Part shown: one piece after another, positions 36,876-45,435 of the stretch | How positions within the stretch are numbered: the stretch's first letter is position 1 | Layout of the letters: every line of letters begins with the position of its first letter | NCBI RefSeq assembly: GCF_037203605.1 | Contig: NZ_JBBDHC010000002.1 | Coordinates: 1-64,000 of the forward strand | Source of the DNA: Denitratimonas tolerans | Lineage (GTDB): Bacteria > Pseudomonadota > Gammaproteobacteria > Xanthomonadales > Xanthomonadaceae | Direction of reading: 5' to 3' | DNA: 64,000 nt | Notes under the pieces: model-generated | What the model was told of the DNA's origin: nothing | What the model saw: only the letters and a program-made list of their open reading frames with translations | Database searches by the model: none | Translations under genes and position numbers: made by a program

Positions 36876-38014
36876 TGCGCGCGCATCCTGCGCCGGTACT
36901 CGGCCACGGCGCGATTGTGTTCGTCCAGGGTGCGCGAAAAGACGTGGCCGCCGCTGCCGTGCGCCACGAAATACAGCGCCTGCCCCGCATCCGGGTGCAG
37001 GGTCGCGTGGATCGCGGCGCGCCCGGGAAGCGCGATGGGCGTCGGCGGCAGGCCGTCCCGGGTGTAGGTATTCCAGGGCGTGTCGGTATCCAGGTGGCGG
37101 CGGGTGAGCGGGCCGGCAACGTCCGCGCCGCGCCCGTAGATCACGGTCGGATCGGTCTGCAGCCGCATCCCGCGCTTGAGCCGCCGCACGAAGACGCCGG
37201 CGACCTGGTCGCGCTCTTCCGGTATGCCGGTTTCCTTTTCCACGATCGAGGCCAGCACCAGCGCCTCGAACGGCGTGGCCAGCGGCAGGTCCGGCGCGCG
37301 CGTGGCCCAGGCCGCCGCCAGCGCCTCGCGCAGCGCCTGATGGGCGCGGCGCAGGATCTGGGCGTCGGTGCTGCCGCGGGTGAACTGGTAGGTCTCGGGC
37401 AGGAACTGGCCTTCGGGCACGCGCGCCGCTTCGCCGCCTTCGATCGCGTCCCCTGCACCAATGGCCGCCAGCAACTCGTCATCCGGGATGCCGGCCAGCG
37501 TCTGCACCAGCACCGGATCGGCCGCCAGCGCCAGGCGCAGCTCGCGCAGGGTCCAGCCTTCGACCAGGGTGATCCGGTACTGGACCACCTGCCCGCGCGC
37601 CAGCTTGTCGAGCAGGGCCGGCGGCGTCAGGCCCGGTTCGATGGCGTATTCGCCGGCCTGGATGTGCGCCTTGCGCTGCCAGCCCAGCGCGCGCCAGTAG
37701 GCTTCGTGCACGCTGCCGTCGAGGCCCGCCTGCCGCAACTGCGCCACCGCGCCGCGAAAGCTCTGCCCGCGTGCGATGTCGATCACGTGCGGCGCGCCGC
37801 CGCGGGCGAGCGGGGTTTCAAGGAAGCGCTGGTAATCGCGCCATACCCACAGGCCGGCCGCCGCCGCGGCCACGAGGCACAGCAGCGCGAACAGGAACAG
37901 GCCGCGCCAGAAGCCGCGCTGGCGCGCTGGGCCGGGGCGATTCACGCGCGGCCTCCGCCGCGCGCGGGCGGCGAAAGCGCGGGAAAATGCGTGTGGCAGT
38001 GATTCATTGCGCAA
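36872..38014 (-). CDS. mltG: Endolytic murein transglycosylase MltG
   Basis: 380 aa. An inner-membrane enzyme that cuts nascent glycan strands and sets their length. A basic N-terminal region is followed by one membrane helix (about 36-56, GLFLFALLCLVAAAAAGLWVW), a LysM-like segment and the YceG catalytic domain with the Glu in LASIVEKETGIPEERD and the substrate motif LQTDPTVIYGRG. Overlaps tmk by 4 bp and follows pabB by 21 bp. Confidence 0.96.
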   Translation of the reverse strand: MRNESLPHAFSRAFAARARRRPRVNRPGPARQRGFWRGLFLFALLCLVAAAAAGLWVWRDYQRFLETPLARGGAPHVIDIARGQSFRGAVAQLRQAGLDGSVHEAYWRALGWQRKAHIQAGEYAIEPGLTPPALLDKLARGQVVQYRITLVEGWTLRELRLALAADPVLVQTLAGIPDDELLAAIGAGDAIEGGEAARVPEGQFLPETYQFTRGSTDAQILRRAHQALREALAAAWATRAPDLPLATPFEALVLASIVEKETGIPEERDQVAGVFVRRLKRGMRLQTDPTVIYGRGADVAGPLTRRHLDTDTPWNTYTRDGLPPTPIALPGRAAIHATLHPDAGQALYFVAHGSGGHVFSRTLDEHNRAVAEYRRRMRAQ

Positions 38015-38035
38015 GGATACCGGAGCCGGGTGCCC

Positions 38036-39409
38036 TCACCCGGCCACGCCGAACGCGCGCAGCAGCCCGCGCGCCTTGGCGCGGGTTTCCGCCAACTCCC
38101 GATCCGGATCCGAATCGGCCACGATGCCGGCCCCGGCACGAAAGCTGGCGCGATTCTCGTGCAGGGTCAGGGTGCGGATGAGGATGTTGAGATCCATGCG
38201 CCCGTCGTGGCCCAGATAGCCCAGCGCCCCGGTGTAGGCGCCGCGCCCTTCGCCTTCCAGCGCCGCGATGATCTGCATGCAGCGCACCTTGGGGCAGCCG
38301 GTGATGGTGCCGCCGGGGAACAGCGCGTGCAGGACATCGCCGGGCGACGCATCCGGCCGCAGCCGCCCGCGCACGTTGGAAACGATGTGGTGAACGTGGG
38401 CGTAGCGTTCCACCGCCATCAGCTCGTCGACCTCGACGCTGCCCGGCGTGCAGACGCGCCCCAGGTCGCTGCGCTCCAGGTCGATCAACATGATGTGCTC
38501 GGCCCGCTCCTTGGGGTCGCCCACCAGTTCCACCGCGCGCGCCGCGTCGTCGTCATCCGGCAGCCGCGGCCGGGTGCCGGCGATCGGCCGGGTCTGGATG
38601 CGGTCCCCGCGCACTTCCACCAGGCGCTCTGGCGAGGAGCTGGCGATGGCCCAGTCCTCGAACGCCAGCAGCGCCGCGAACGGTGCCGGATTGGCGTCTC
38701 GCAGCGCGGCATAAACCGCGGCCGGCGAGGTTCCCGCAGCCAGGTCCATCTCCCAGCGGCGCGAGAGGTTCACCTGGAAGGCATCGCCCGCCGCGATCCA
38801 GGCCTTGGCGCGACGCACCGCCCGCAGGAAATCCTCGTCAGGGGCTTCGCGCACCGCGCCGGCAACCAGCGCCGGGGCAGACACAGGCGCGCCGCCGCAG
38901 GCGGCCACGTCCTGCGCCAGAGATTCGAGCAGCGCCATCTGGCCCGGCTCGACCACCACCCAGGTCACCGCCTCGGCGCGGTCCACGATCACCGCACCGG
39001 GGCAACGCAGCGCCAGCGCCACCGGCAGCGGCCCGGGAGCCGCAGGCAGACTCAGGACGGGCTCGATGACGCCGGCATATTCATAGGAAAGGAAAAGCGC
39101 CCAGCCGCCGGAAAACGGCAGCCGCGCGGCCTGCGCGGCATCCGGATCGGGGCCCATCGCCCCGGCAAGCGCGCGCTGCGCCGCATCCAGCGCGTGGGCG
39201 AATTCCTGCGGGCAGATGCGTCCGTCGAGGTGGCGCGTGCCGCCGTCGCGATCCCGCCGCAGGCCCTCGCCCGAGCAGGCCAAGGCGATGTCGTGGCGCG
39301 CGCGCCCGGGTTCGAACGCGGCGCTTTCGAGGATCAGCGGATAGCGCGCCGGATCGCGCCGGTGCAGCGCCAGAGGATCGATCCGGCCGGGAAGCCTGAG
39401 GACGGGCAA
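38036..39409 (-). CDS. pabB: Aminodeoxychorismate synthase component I
   Basis: Makes 4-amino-4-deoxychorismate from chorismate for p-aminobenzoate. 457 aa. Chorismate-binding motifs: DAFQVNLSRRW, RPIAGTRPR, AEHIMLIDLERSDLGRV, HIVSNVRGRL and FPGGTITGCPKVR; PIAGT with the K..ECP-like GCPK indicates pabB rather than trpE. The start is uncertain: the longest frame begins at TTG 39407-39409, only 18 bp after fabF. In E. coli this operon position is held by pabC, the lyase acting next; no pabC is seen here. Confidence 0.92.
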   Translation of the reverse strand: MPVLRLPGRIDPLALHRRDPARYPLILESAAFEPGRARHDIALACSGEGLRRDRDGGTRHLDGRICPQEFAHALDAAQRALAGAMGPDPDAAQAARLPFSGGWALFLSYEYAGVIEPVLSLPAAPGPLPVALALRCPGAVIVDRAEAVTWVVVEPGQMALLESLAQDVAACGGAPVSAPALVAGAVREAPDEDFLRAVRRAKAWIAAGDAFQVNLSRRWEMDLAAGTSPAAVYAALRDANPAPFAALLAFEDWAIASSSPERLVEVRGDRIQTRPIAGTRPRLPDDDDAARAVELVGDPKERAEHIMLIDLERSDLGRVCTPGSVEVDELMAVERYAHVHHIVSNVRGRLRPDASPGDVLHALFPGGTITGCPKVRCMQIIAALEGEGRGAYTGALGYLGHDGRMDLNILIRTLTLHENRASFRAGAGIVADSDPDRELAETRAKARGLLRAFGVAG

Positions 39410-39427
39410 GACCGCGGCGCGCCCGAG

Positions 39428-40666
39428 TCAGATGCGGCGGAAGACCAGGGTGCCGTTGGTGCCGCCGAACCCGAAGCCGTTGGACATCACGGCATCCAGC
39501 GACACCTCGCGCGCCACATTGGGCACATAGTCGAGATCGCAGCCTTCGCCGGGTTCGTCGAGGTTGATCGTCGGCGGCGCGATGCCGTGGTGCAGGGCCA
39601 GAATGGTGAAGATGGCTTCCACCCCGCCGGCCGCGCCCAGCAGGTGCCCGGTCATGGACTTGGTGGACGACACCAGCACGCGCCTGGCGTGATCGCCGAA
39701 GGCACGCTTCACCGCAAGGGTCTCGGCCAGGTCGCCGAGCGGGGTCGAGGTGCCGTGCGCGTTGAGGTAACCGATCGCCTCGGGCGCAAGGCCCGCATCG
39801 CGCAGCGCGGCGTGCATGCAGCGCGCCGGGCCTTCGCCGTTCTCGGAAGGCGCGGTCATGTGCCAGGCGTCGGAACTTGCGCCAAAACCCGCCAGTTCGC
39901 AGTAGATCCGCGCACCGCGCGCCCTGGCATATTCGTATTCCTCGAGGATCAGCACGCCGGCACCGTCGCCCAGCACGAAGCCGTCGCGATCCTTGTCCCA
40001 GGGCCGCGAAGCGCGTGCCGGGTCGTCGTTGCGGGTGGACATGGCCTTCATCGCGCAGAAGCCGCCCATCGAGGTGGGCGAGGAGCCGCGTTCGGCACCG
40101 CCGGCCACCATCACGTCGGCGTCGCCGTACTGGATCGCGCGCATCGCCAGGCCGATGGAATGGTTGGAGGAGGCGCAGGCCGACACCGCCGACATGCTCG
40201 GCCCCTTGAGGCCCTTCAGGATGCTGATCTGGCCCGGCAGCATGTTGATGATGGTGCTGGGCACGTAGAACGGGGATATCTTGCGCGGGCCGCCTTCGTG
40301 CAGGCGGATCGCGGTTTCCTCGATGCCGTAGATGCCGCCGATGCCGGAACCGACGAGGACGCCGATGCGCTCGGCATTGTGTTCGCCCACTTCCAGCCCG
40401 GAGTCGTCCAGCGCCATGAAGGCCGCCGCCACGCCGTAGTGGATGAAGGGGTCCATCTTGCGCGCGTCCTTGGCCGGCACGAAGGCCGCCGGATCGAAGT
40501 CGCGCACTTCGCCCGCGATGGTGGTGGCGAAGCCGGTGGTATCGAACCCGGTCACCTGTCCGATGCCCGAGCGCCCGTTGACGATGGCATCCCAGGCCGA
40601 TGCAACGGTATTGCCGACCGGAGAGACGATGCCCAGACCGGTGACCACGACGCGACGTCGACTCAT
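39428..40666 (-). CDS. fabF: 3-oxoacyl-ACP synthase II
   Basis: Elongating condensing enzyme of type II fatty-acid synthesis. 412 aa. Catalytic Cys in SACASSNHSIG near 164, His in NAHGTSTPLGD near 304, Lys-His in STKSMTGHLLGAAG near 340, C-terminal NGFGFGGTNGTLVF. The loop at ERGSSPTSMGGF differs slightly from the common E.A.TPLG form. Downstream of acpP with a hairpin in the spacer. Confidence 0.97.
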   Translation of the reverse strand: MSRRRVVVTGLGIVSPVGNTVASAWDAIVNGRSGIGQVTGFDTTGFATTIAGEVRDFDPAAFVPAKDARKMDPFIHYGVAAAFMALDDSGLEVGEHNAERIGVLVGSGIGGIYGIEETAIRLHEGGPRKISPFYVPSTIINMLPGQISILKGLKGPSMSAVSACASSNHSIGLAMRAIQYGDADVMVAGGAERGSSPTSMGGFCAMKAMSTRNDDPARASRPWDKDRDGFVLGDGAGVLILEEYEYARARGARIYCELAGFGASSDAWHMTAPSENGEGPARCMHAALRDAGLAPEAIGYLNAHGTSTPLGDLAETLAVKRAFGDHARRVLVSSTKSMTGHLLGAAGGVEAIFTILALHHGIAPPTINLDEPGEGCDLDYVPNVAREVSLDAVMSNGFGFGGTNGTLVFRRI

Positions 40667-40696
40667 GCGCGGGTTTCCTCAGAATTGGGGAATGAC

Positions 40697-40738
40697 AGGC
40701 GCCGGAACCCTTGCGGCCCGCGCGGGGCCCCGGCGCCT
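40697..40738. terminator. Hairpin between acpP and fabF
   Basis: A 9-bp perfect stem AGGCGCCGG (40697-40705) with CCGGCGCCT (40730-40738). No T run follows, so it may attenuate transcription or protect the abundant acpP message rather than terminate fully. Confidence 0.45.
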
Positions 40739-40748
40739 TGGGCGTGCG

Positions 40749-40988
40749 TCAGGACTTGACGTGCGCCTTCACGTAGTCGATCGCCTGCTGCACGCTGGTG
40801 ATCTTCTCCGCGTCCTCGTCCGGAATCTCGCACTCGAACTCTTCTTCGAGCGCCATCACCAGCTCCACGGTATCGAGGGAGTCCGCGCCCAGATCGTCGA
40901 CGAACGAGGCGTTGGCGGTGACATCCTCCTCCTTGACGCCCAGCTGGTCCACGACGATCTTCTTGACACGCTCTTCGATGCTGCTCAT
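40749..40988 (-). CDS. acpP: Acyl carrier protein
   Basis: 79 aa from the ATG at 40986-40988, with GGAGG upstream. Acidic four-helix protein. The phosphopantetheine serine is Ser37 in LGADSLDTVEL. Carries acyl chains for the fab enzymes around it and for lipid A and phospholipid synthesis. Confidence 0.98.
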   Translation of the reverse strand: MSSIEERVKKIVVDQLGVKEEDVTANASFVDDLGADSLDTVELVMALEEEFECEIPDEDAEKITSVQQAIDYVKAHVKS

Positions 40989-41102
40989 TGCTTGTTGTCC
41001 TCCGGGAAAAAGCCCGCGCATTGTAGTGGACGCCGGCGAGGCGAGCCAGCCGCCGGCGCATGAACCAGGAGGCGTGCCGAAAGCCCGGCGCGCCGGGAAA
41101 AA

Positions 41103-41846
41103 TCAGGGCATGTACATGCCGCCATTGACGTGCAAAGTCTCGCCGGTGATGTAGGCCGCCGCCGGCGACGCCAGGAAAAGCACCGCGTCGGCGATGTCCT
41201 GCGGCGAGCCCAGGCGGCCCAGCGCGATCTGCCCCAGCATCGCCTCGCGGGCGCTGTCGGGCAGGTCGCGCGTCATGTCGGTTTCGATGAAGCCCGGGGC
41301 CACCACGTTGACGGTCACGCCGCGCGAGCCGATCTCCTTGGCCAGCGACTTGGAGAAACCGATGATGCCGGCCTTGGCGGCGGCGTAATTGGCCTGCCCG
41401 GCGTTGCCGGTGACGCCGATCACCGAGGCGATGTTGACGATGCGTCCGCCGCGCGCCTTCATCATCGCGCGCATCACCGCCTTCGAGGCCCGATAGATGC
41501 TGGTCAGGTTGGTGTCGATCACCGCCTGCCAGTCCTCGTCCTTCATCCGCATCAGGAGACTGTCGCGGGTGATGCCGGCGTTGTTGACGAGGATGGAAAT
41601 CGCGCCGAAGTCCGCCGCCACGGCCTCGACCAGGGCCTCGATCGCGCCCGGAACGGACACGTCGAGCACGCGCCCCGCCCCGCCCTGCCCGGCCAGGCGC
41701 GCGGAAATCGCGTCCGCGCCCGCCTGCGTGGTGGCGGTGCCGATGACCGTTGCGCCGTGTGCGGCCAAGGTGTCGGCAATGGCGGCACCGATACCGCGGC
41801 TGGCACCGGTGACCAGGGTGATTTCGCCCGCGAGGGTCTTGCTCAT
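41103..41846 (-). CDS. fabG: 3-oxoacyl-ACP reductase
   Basis: NADPH-dependent SDR reductase of the fatty-acid cycle. 247 aa. Cofactor motif TGASRGIG near residue 13, NNAG near 88, catalytic Ser in NIASVIGVTGNAG and Y-x3-K in NYAAAKAG. C-terminal HVNGGMYM. Its ATG overlaps the fabD stop (ATGA); acpP follows after 114 bp. Confidence 0.97.
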   Translation of the reverse strand: MSKTLAGEITLVTGASRGIGAAIADTLAAHGATVIGTATTQAGADAISARLAGQGGAGRVLDVSVPGAIEALVEAVAADFGAISILVNNAGITRDSLLMRMKDEDWQAVIDTNLTSIYRASKAVMRAMMKARGGRIVNIASVIGVTGNAGQANYAAAKAGIIGFSKSLAKEIGSRGVTVNVVAPGFIETDMTRDLPDSAREAMLGQIALGRLGSPQDIADAVLFLASPAAAYITGETLHVNGGMYMP

Positions 41847-42781
41847 GCCCAGGCTTCCAGGGCCGCGTTGAAGTCTTCCGGCGTACCCAGCGCGCGCGCA
41901 TCGAGGGTCTTGTCGATGCGTCGCGCCAGACCGGTCAGCACCTTGCCCGGTCCGCATTCGCCCATGCGCGCGGCTCCACGCGCGACCAGCGTTTCGACGC
42001 AGGCAACCCACTGCACCGGCAGGTAGAGCTGGCGCACCAGGGCATCGCGGATCGCCTCCGGCGTGTCATGCACCTTGCCATCGACGTTCTGCACCACCGG
42101 AATGGCGGGCTGACGCCAGTCCAGTGCGGCCATCGCCTCGGCCAGGCGATTGGCCTCATCGCGCATCAGCGGCGTGTGGGACGGCACGCTGACCGCCAGC
42201 TTCACCGCCTTGCGCACGCCGCGTTCGGCCAACAGCGCCAAGGCACGATCCACCGCCTCGACATGGCCGCCGATCACGATCTGCCCCGGCGAGTTGAAGT
42301 TCGCCGGGACCAGCACCTGGCTCTGCGCCGCGATCCCGCAGACCTCGCGCACCAGCGCCTCTTCGGCACCGAGTACGGCGGCCATGGCACCGGTACCGTC
42401 AGGCGTGGCTCCCTGCATGAGCTGGCCGCGCAGGCGCACGAGCCGCGCGCCCTGATCCAGCGGCAGCGCGCCGGCGGCGACCAACGCGGCGTACTCGCCC
42501 AGGCTGTGTCCGGCCAAAAGCGCCGGTGACGCACCGCCGGCCGCCTGCCAGGCGCGCCACACCGCGACACCGGCGGCAAGCAGCGTCGGCTGGGTGTACT
42601 CGGTGCGGTTGAGCAGTTCCTCCGGCCCCTGCTGAGACAAGGTCCACAGGTCGATCCGCGCACCTTCCGAGGCCTCGGCAAAGGTGTCGCGAATCAGCGG
42701 ATGCAGGTCCGACAGCCCGGCCAGCATTCCCGGCGACTGCGAGCCCTGTCCGGGGAAAACGAACGCCAGCGATTGCGTCAT
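41843..42781 (-). CDS. fabD: Malonyl-CoA:ACP transacylase
   Basis: Loads malonyl onto ACP. 312 aa. Starts with FVFPGQGSQSPGM; the nucleophile is the Ser in LLAGHSLGEYAALV near 93, Arg in VRLRGQLMQ near 120, and the second catalytic His in SVPSHTPLM near 202. Overlaps fabG by 4 bp; fabH lies 110 bp upstream. Confidence 0.97.
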   Translation of the reverse strand: MTQSLAFVFPGQGSQSPGMLAGLSDLHPLIRDTFAEASEGARIDLWTLSQQGPEELLNRTEYTQPTLLAAGVAVWRAWQAAGGASPALLAGHSLGEYAALVAAGALPLDQGARLVRLRGQLMQGATPDGTGAMAAVLGAEEALVREVCGIAAQSQVLVPANFNSPGQIVIGGHVEAVDRALALLAERGVRKAVKLAVSVPSHTPLMRDEANRLAEAMAALDWRQPAIPVVQNVDGKVHDTPEAIRDALVRQLYLPVQWVACVETLVARGAARMGECGPGKVLTGLARRIDKTLDARALGTPEDFNAALEAWA

Positions 42782-42891
42782 GGCAAGTTCTTCGGGAAAG
42801 GCCGGACATGATAAGTCAGGCCCGGCGCGAGCGTCTGTACCCGGGCGTAGGGTGTCTGCGACACGTCCTCGGGAGCCGGGCGGCCGCAGGC

Positions 42892-43866
42892 TCAGTAGCG
42901 GATCAGCGCCGAGCCCCAGGTGAAGCCGCCGCCGAATGCCTCCAGCAGCAGCAGTTCGCCGCGCTGCACGCGCCCGGAGCGGACCGCCTCGTCGAGCGCC
43001 AGCGGCACCGAAGCGGACGAGGTGTTGCCGTGGCGATCCACCGTCACGACCACCCGATCCATCGGCATGTCCAGCCGCTTGGCCGTGGCGGTGATGATGC
43101 GCAGGTTGGCTTGATGCGGAATCAGCCAGTCGACGTCCGAGCGCGACAGCCCGTTTGCATCCAGGGTTTCATCGACGACGGCATCCAGCGTCTTGACCGC
43201 GAACTTGAAGACCTCGTTGCCGGTCATGTGGACCTTGACGCCGTGGTTGGGCGCATCGGTGAATCCGCGCGAGACGCCCACCGGGTTGTAGAGCAGGTGT
43301 TCGTGCCCGCCGTCGGCGTGCAGATGGGTGGAAAGGACCCCCGCCTCGGTGTCGGCCTTCAGCACCACCGCGCCGGCACCGTCGCCGAACAGCACGCAGG
43401 TGCCGCGGTCGCTCCAGTCGATCATGCGCGAGAGGGTTTCCGCACCAACCACCAGCGCGGTTTTCGCCGCCCCGGCACGGATGAAGTTGTTGGCCACGCC
43501 CAGCGCATAGATGAAGCCCGAGCAGGCGGCGTTGACGTCGAACGCGGCGCAGCCGTTGGCACCCAGGCGATGCTGCAGCAGGCAGGCGGTGGACGGGAAG
43601 ATGATGTCGGGCGTGGTCGTGCCCAGCACCAGCAGGTCGATTTCGGAAGCATCGACGCCGGCGGCTTCGAGCGCGCGCGTGGCGGCCTCGAAAGCCAGAT
43701 CCCCGGTGGTCTGTCCCGGCAACGCGATGTGGCGCTGGCGTATGCCGGTGCGTTCGCGGATCCATTCGTCGCTGGTCTCGACCTGCTTTTCCAGATCGGC
43801 GTTGGTGACGATGTTGTCCGGCAGGTAGCTGCCGGTTCCGACGATGCGCGCGTACGCCTGCGTCAT
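42892..43866 (-). CDS. fabH: 3-oxoacyl-ACP synthase III
   Basis: Starts fatty-acid synthesis by condensing an acyl-CoA with malonyl-ACP. 324 aa from the ATG at 43864-43866, preceded by GGAGC. Catalytic Cys in FDVNAACSGFIYAL near 113, His in IPHQANLRI near 251, Asn in RHGNTSSASV near 281. The upstream in-frame extension is the antisense of nothing conserved and was dropped. rpmF precedes it by 136 bp; plsX, normally between them, is absent. Confidence 0.97.
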   Translation of the reverse strand: MTQAYARIVGTGSYLPDNIVTNADLEKQVETSDEWIRERTGIRQRHIALPGQTTGDLAFEAATRALEAAGVDASEIDLLVLGTTTPDIIFPSTACLLQHRLGANGCAAFDVNAACSGFIYALGVANNFIRAGAAKTALVVGAETLSRMIDWSDRGTCVLFGDGAGAVVLKADTEAGVLSTHLHADGGHEHLLYNPVGVSRGFTDAPNHGVKVHMTGNEVFKFAVKTLDAVVDETLDANGLSRSDVDWLIPHQANLRIITATAKRLDMPMDRVVVTVDRHGNTSSASVPLALDEAVRSGRVQRGELLLLEAFGGGFTWGSALIRY

Positions 43867-43918
43867 GCTCTGCTCCGGGAATGAATGTGGCTGGCGCGGA
43901 TCGTACCGCGGGAAACGA

Positions 43919-43955
43919 CGACGCGACGCGCCTGCACGGCAGGCACGTCGCGTCG
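43919..43955. terminator. Strong hairpin between rpmF and fabH
   Basis: CGACGCGACG continuing to CCTGC (43919-43935) pairs with its complement at 43939-43955, 17 bp with one mismatch and a three-base loop. On the minus strand it is followed only by CGTCGTTTCCC, so it is more likely an attenuator or stabiliser than a full terminator. Confidence 0.5.
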
Positions 43956-44002
43956 GGGGATCAGCGGGTGGCCGACCTGCGGCACGCGGGCCGCGCGGCA
44001 CG

Positions 44003-44197
44003 TCAATCCTCGGCGGCAACGTCCGTCTTGACATCCACCACCTTGCGGCCACGGTAGTAGCCATCCTTGGTGATGTGGTGGCGCAGGTGGGTCTCGCCGG
44101 TGGTCGGATCGGTGGCGAGCTGCTTGGCGCTGAGGGCGTCATGCGCGCGACGCATGCCGCGGCGGGAGGGGGTCTTGCGACTTTTCTGGACAGCCAT
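44003..44197 (-). CDS. rpmF: 50S ribosomal protein L32
   Basis: 64 aa from the ATG at 44195-44197. The family opening MAVQKSRKTPSRRGMRRAHD is clear and the middle HLRHHITKDGYYRGRKVV is normal. It is of the zinc-free type, with no Cys pairs. Follows yceD by 50 bp, the conserved pair. Confidence 0.97.
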   Translation of the reverse strand: MAVQKSRKTPSRRGMRRAHDALSAKQLATDPTTGETHLRHHITKDGYYRGRKVVDVKTDVAAED

Positions 44198-44247
44198 GGG
44201 AATCGTTCCTCGAAATTCGACAGACTTCTGTTGCCTGCGGGCGCCTG

Positions 44248-44781
44248 TCAGCCCGCGTGTTTTTTCCAATCGGCCAGCGCCGCGAAGGGACTGGCCTGTA
44301 CCGAATCCTGCGATGGTGCCCGGGCCCCATCAACGTCCTGCCACACCACGCCATCGTCGCTCGCGCAACTGCCCGATACCGGCACCACCGGCACGGCGAG
44401 GATCAGCTCGTCCTCGATCGCATCGGCCGGCCGCAGCGTCGCATCCAGCGGCACCAGCAGCGGCTCGACGCCCTCCTGCAGTCCCGCCTCCTCGGCCTCG
44501 CTGCGGATCAGCCCGAGGCGCTGGTGGATCGAAACCGGCAGCTCGAAGCGCTCCAGCGTCCGCTGGCAAACCAGCGGCAACCGCGCCTCGGCGTGCACCT
44601 GGAGGAAAGCAACGCCGCTTGCGTCCCGATCAAATTCGAGCAGATACTCGCATTCGCCTTCGGCATCGGCCAGATACATCGCCAGCCGGGGCATCGAATC
44701 GAGCCGGATGCGGCCCTCGAAAATGCGCCGTGCCGACACCATCCGCCATGCGTCGACCGCTTCGGGCAGGGCACTGGACAT
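44248..44781 (-). CDS. yceD: YceD (DUF177) protein
   Basis: 177 aa, conserved partner of rpmF linked in plants and bacteria to 23S rRNA accumulation. Start ATG 44779-44781 gives MSSALPEAVDAWRMVSARR, typical of relatives; a GTG nine bases upstream is inside the promoter region. The signature CQRTLERFELPVSI followed by an acidic stretch with DLIxxEDELILAVPVVP-like sequence (IEDELILAVPVVP) is present. The promoter at 44791-44818 would leave almost no 5' leader. Confidence 0.92.
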   Translation of the reverse strand: MSSALPEAVDAWRMVSARRIFEGRIRLDSMPRLAMYLADAEGECEYLLEFDRDASGVAFLQVHAEARLPLVCQRTLERFELPVSIHQRLGLIRSEAEEAGLQEGVEPLLVPLDATLRPADAIEDELILAVPVVPVSGSCASDDGVVWQDVDGARAPSQDSVQASPFAALADWKKHAG

Positions 44782-44790
44782 AAGCCGCAC

Positions 44791-44818
44791 ATCTTATCAA
44801 ACACGGCGGCACAGTCAA
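44791..44818 (-). promoter_or_regulatory. Sigma-70 promoter of the yceD-rpmF-fab operon
   Basis: On the minus strand TTGACT (44813-44818), a 16-base spacer, TAAGAT (44791-44796). The predicted start is near 44784, about three bases before the yceD ATG, so the message may be leaderless or nearly so. Confidence 0.65.
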
Positions 44819-44949
44819 TCCATGCCCGCTGCGCTCGCCGCCGGGACGGAAATGATGCGTCGGCATTCGCCCAGCGGCGCGATGCATGCATTTGCCCGGC
44901 ACGTGGACGATTTGGCAGACTCGTGGGCCGACCGATCCCTGACACGCGC

Positions 44950-45426
44950 GTGAACCACTTCCACCTTGCCATCCTCGCCATCGGCGCACTGGTGCTCCTT
45001 GCGGCCTGGCTGCGGCATCGCGGCTTGCGCCGCGAGCGCAGCTTGCGTCACCTGCTGGATCGCGCCGACGCGCTCGAGCAGGTCCTGCACCGCACCCGCG
45101 AACGCATGAAGGACATGCGCGAGGTGGTGGATCGCGTGCCGCAGGAAATCGCCGCGCGGGCGCACGCCTCGCTCGATGCCCAGGACCAGGTCCAGCAGGG
45201 CCTGCGCGATGTGCTTGAGCACCGCCTGTGGATTTCCAGGCACGGACTCAGCGCGCCGCAGAAGGAGCTGGATGCCGCCTGCCGCGCCATGGATCGCGCC
45301 CATGCCGCCATTTCCGACCAGCTCGCCCGTCTGGAAAGCGCCGGTGCCGAACTGGCCGATGTCACCCAGGCCGCGCTGGAACAGGCCGCGCGCGAGCCCT
45401 CCACCCTGACCCGCCGCAGCGACTGA
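44950..45426 (+). CDS. Small membrane-anchored coiled-coil protein
   Basis: 158 aa from the GTG at 44950. One N-terminal membrane helix (LAILAIGALVLLAAWL, about residues 6-21), then an almost wholly helical, charged cytoplasmic part with heptad-like runs (ADALEQVLHRTRERMKDM; ISDQLARLESAGAELADV). No enzyme motif. Divergent from yceD and convergent with the glycosyltransferase gene, with a 9-bp gap. Start choice is tentative. Function unknown. Confidence 0.65.
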   Translation: MNHFHLAILAIGALVLLAAWLRHRGLRRERSLRHLLDRADALEQVLHRTRERMKDMREVVDRVPQEIAARAHASLDAQDQVQQGLRDVLEHRLWISRHGLSAPQKELDAACRAMDRAHAAISDQLARLESAGAELADVTQAALEQAAREPSTLTRRSD

Positions 45427-45435
45427 TCCAGACGG

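Noticed and set aside
38030..40759. 909-codon open frame on the plus strand
   Set aside because: Antisense to pabB and fabF; composition of a shadow frame.
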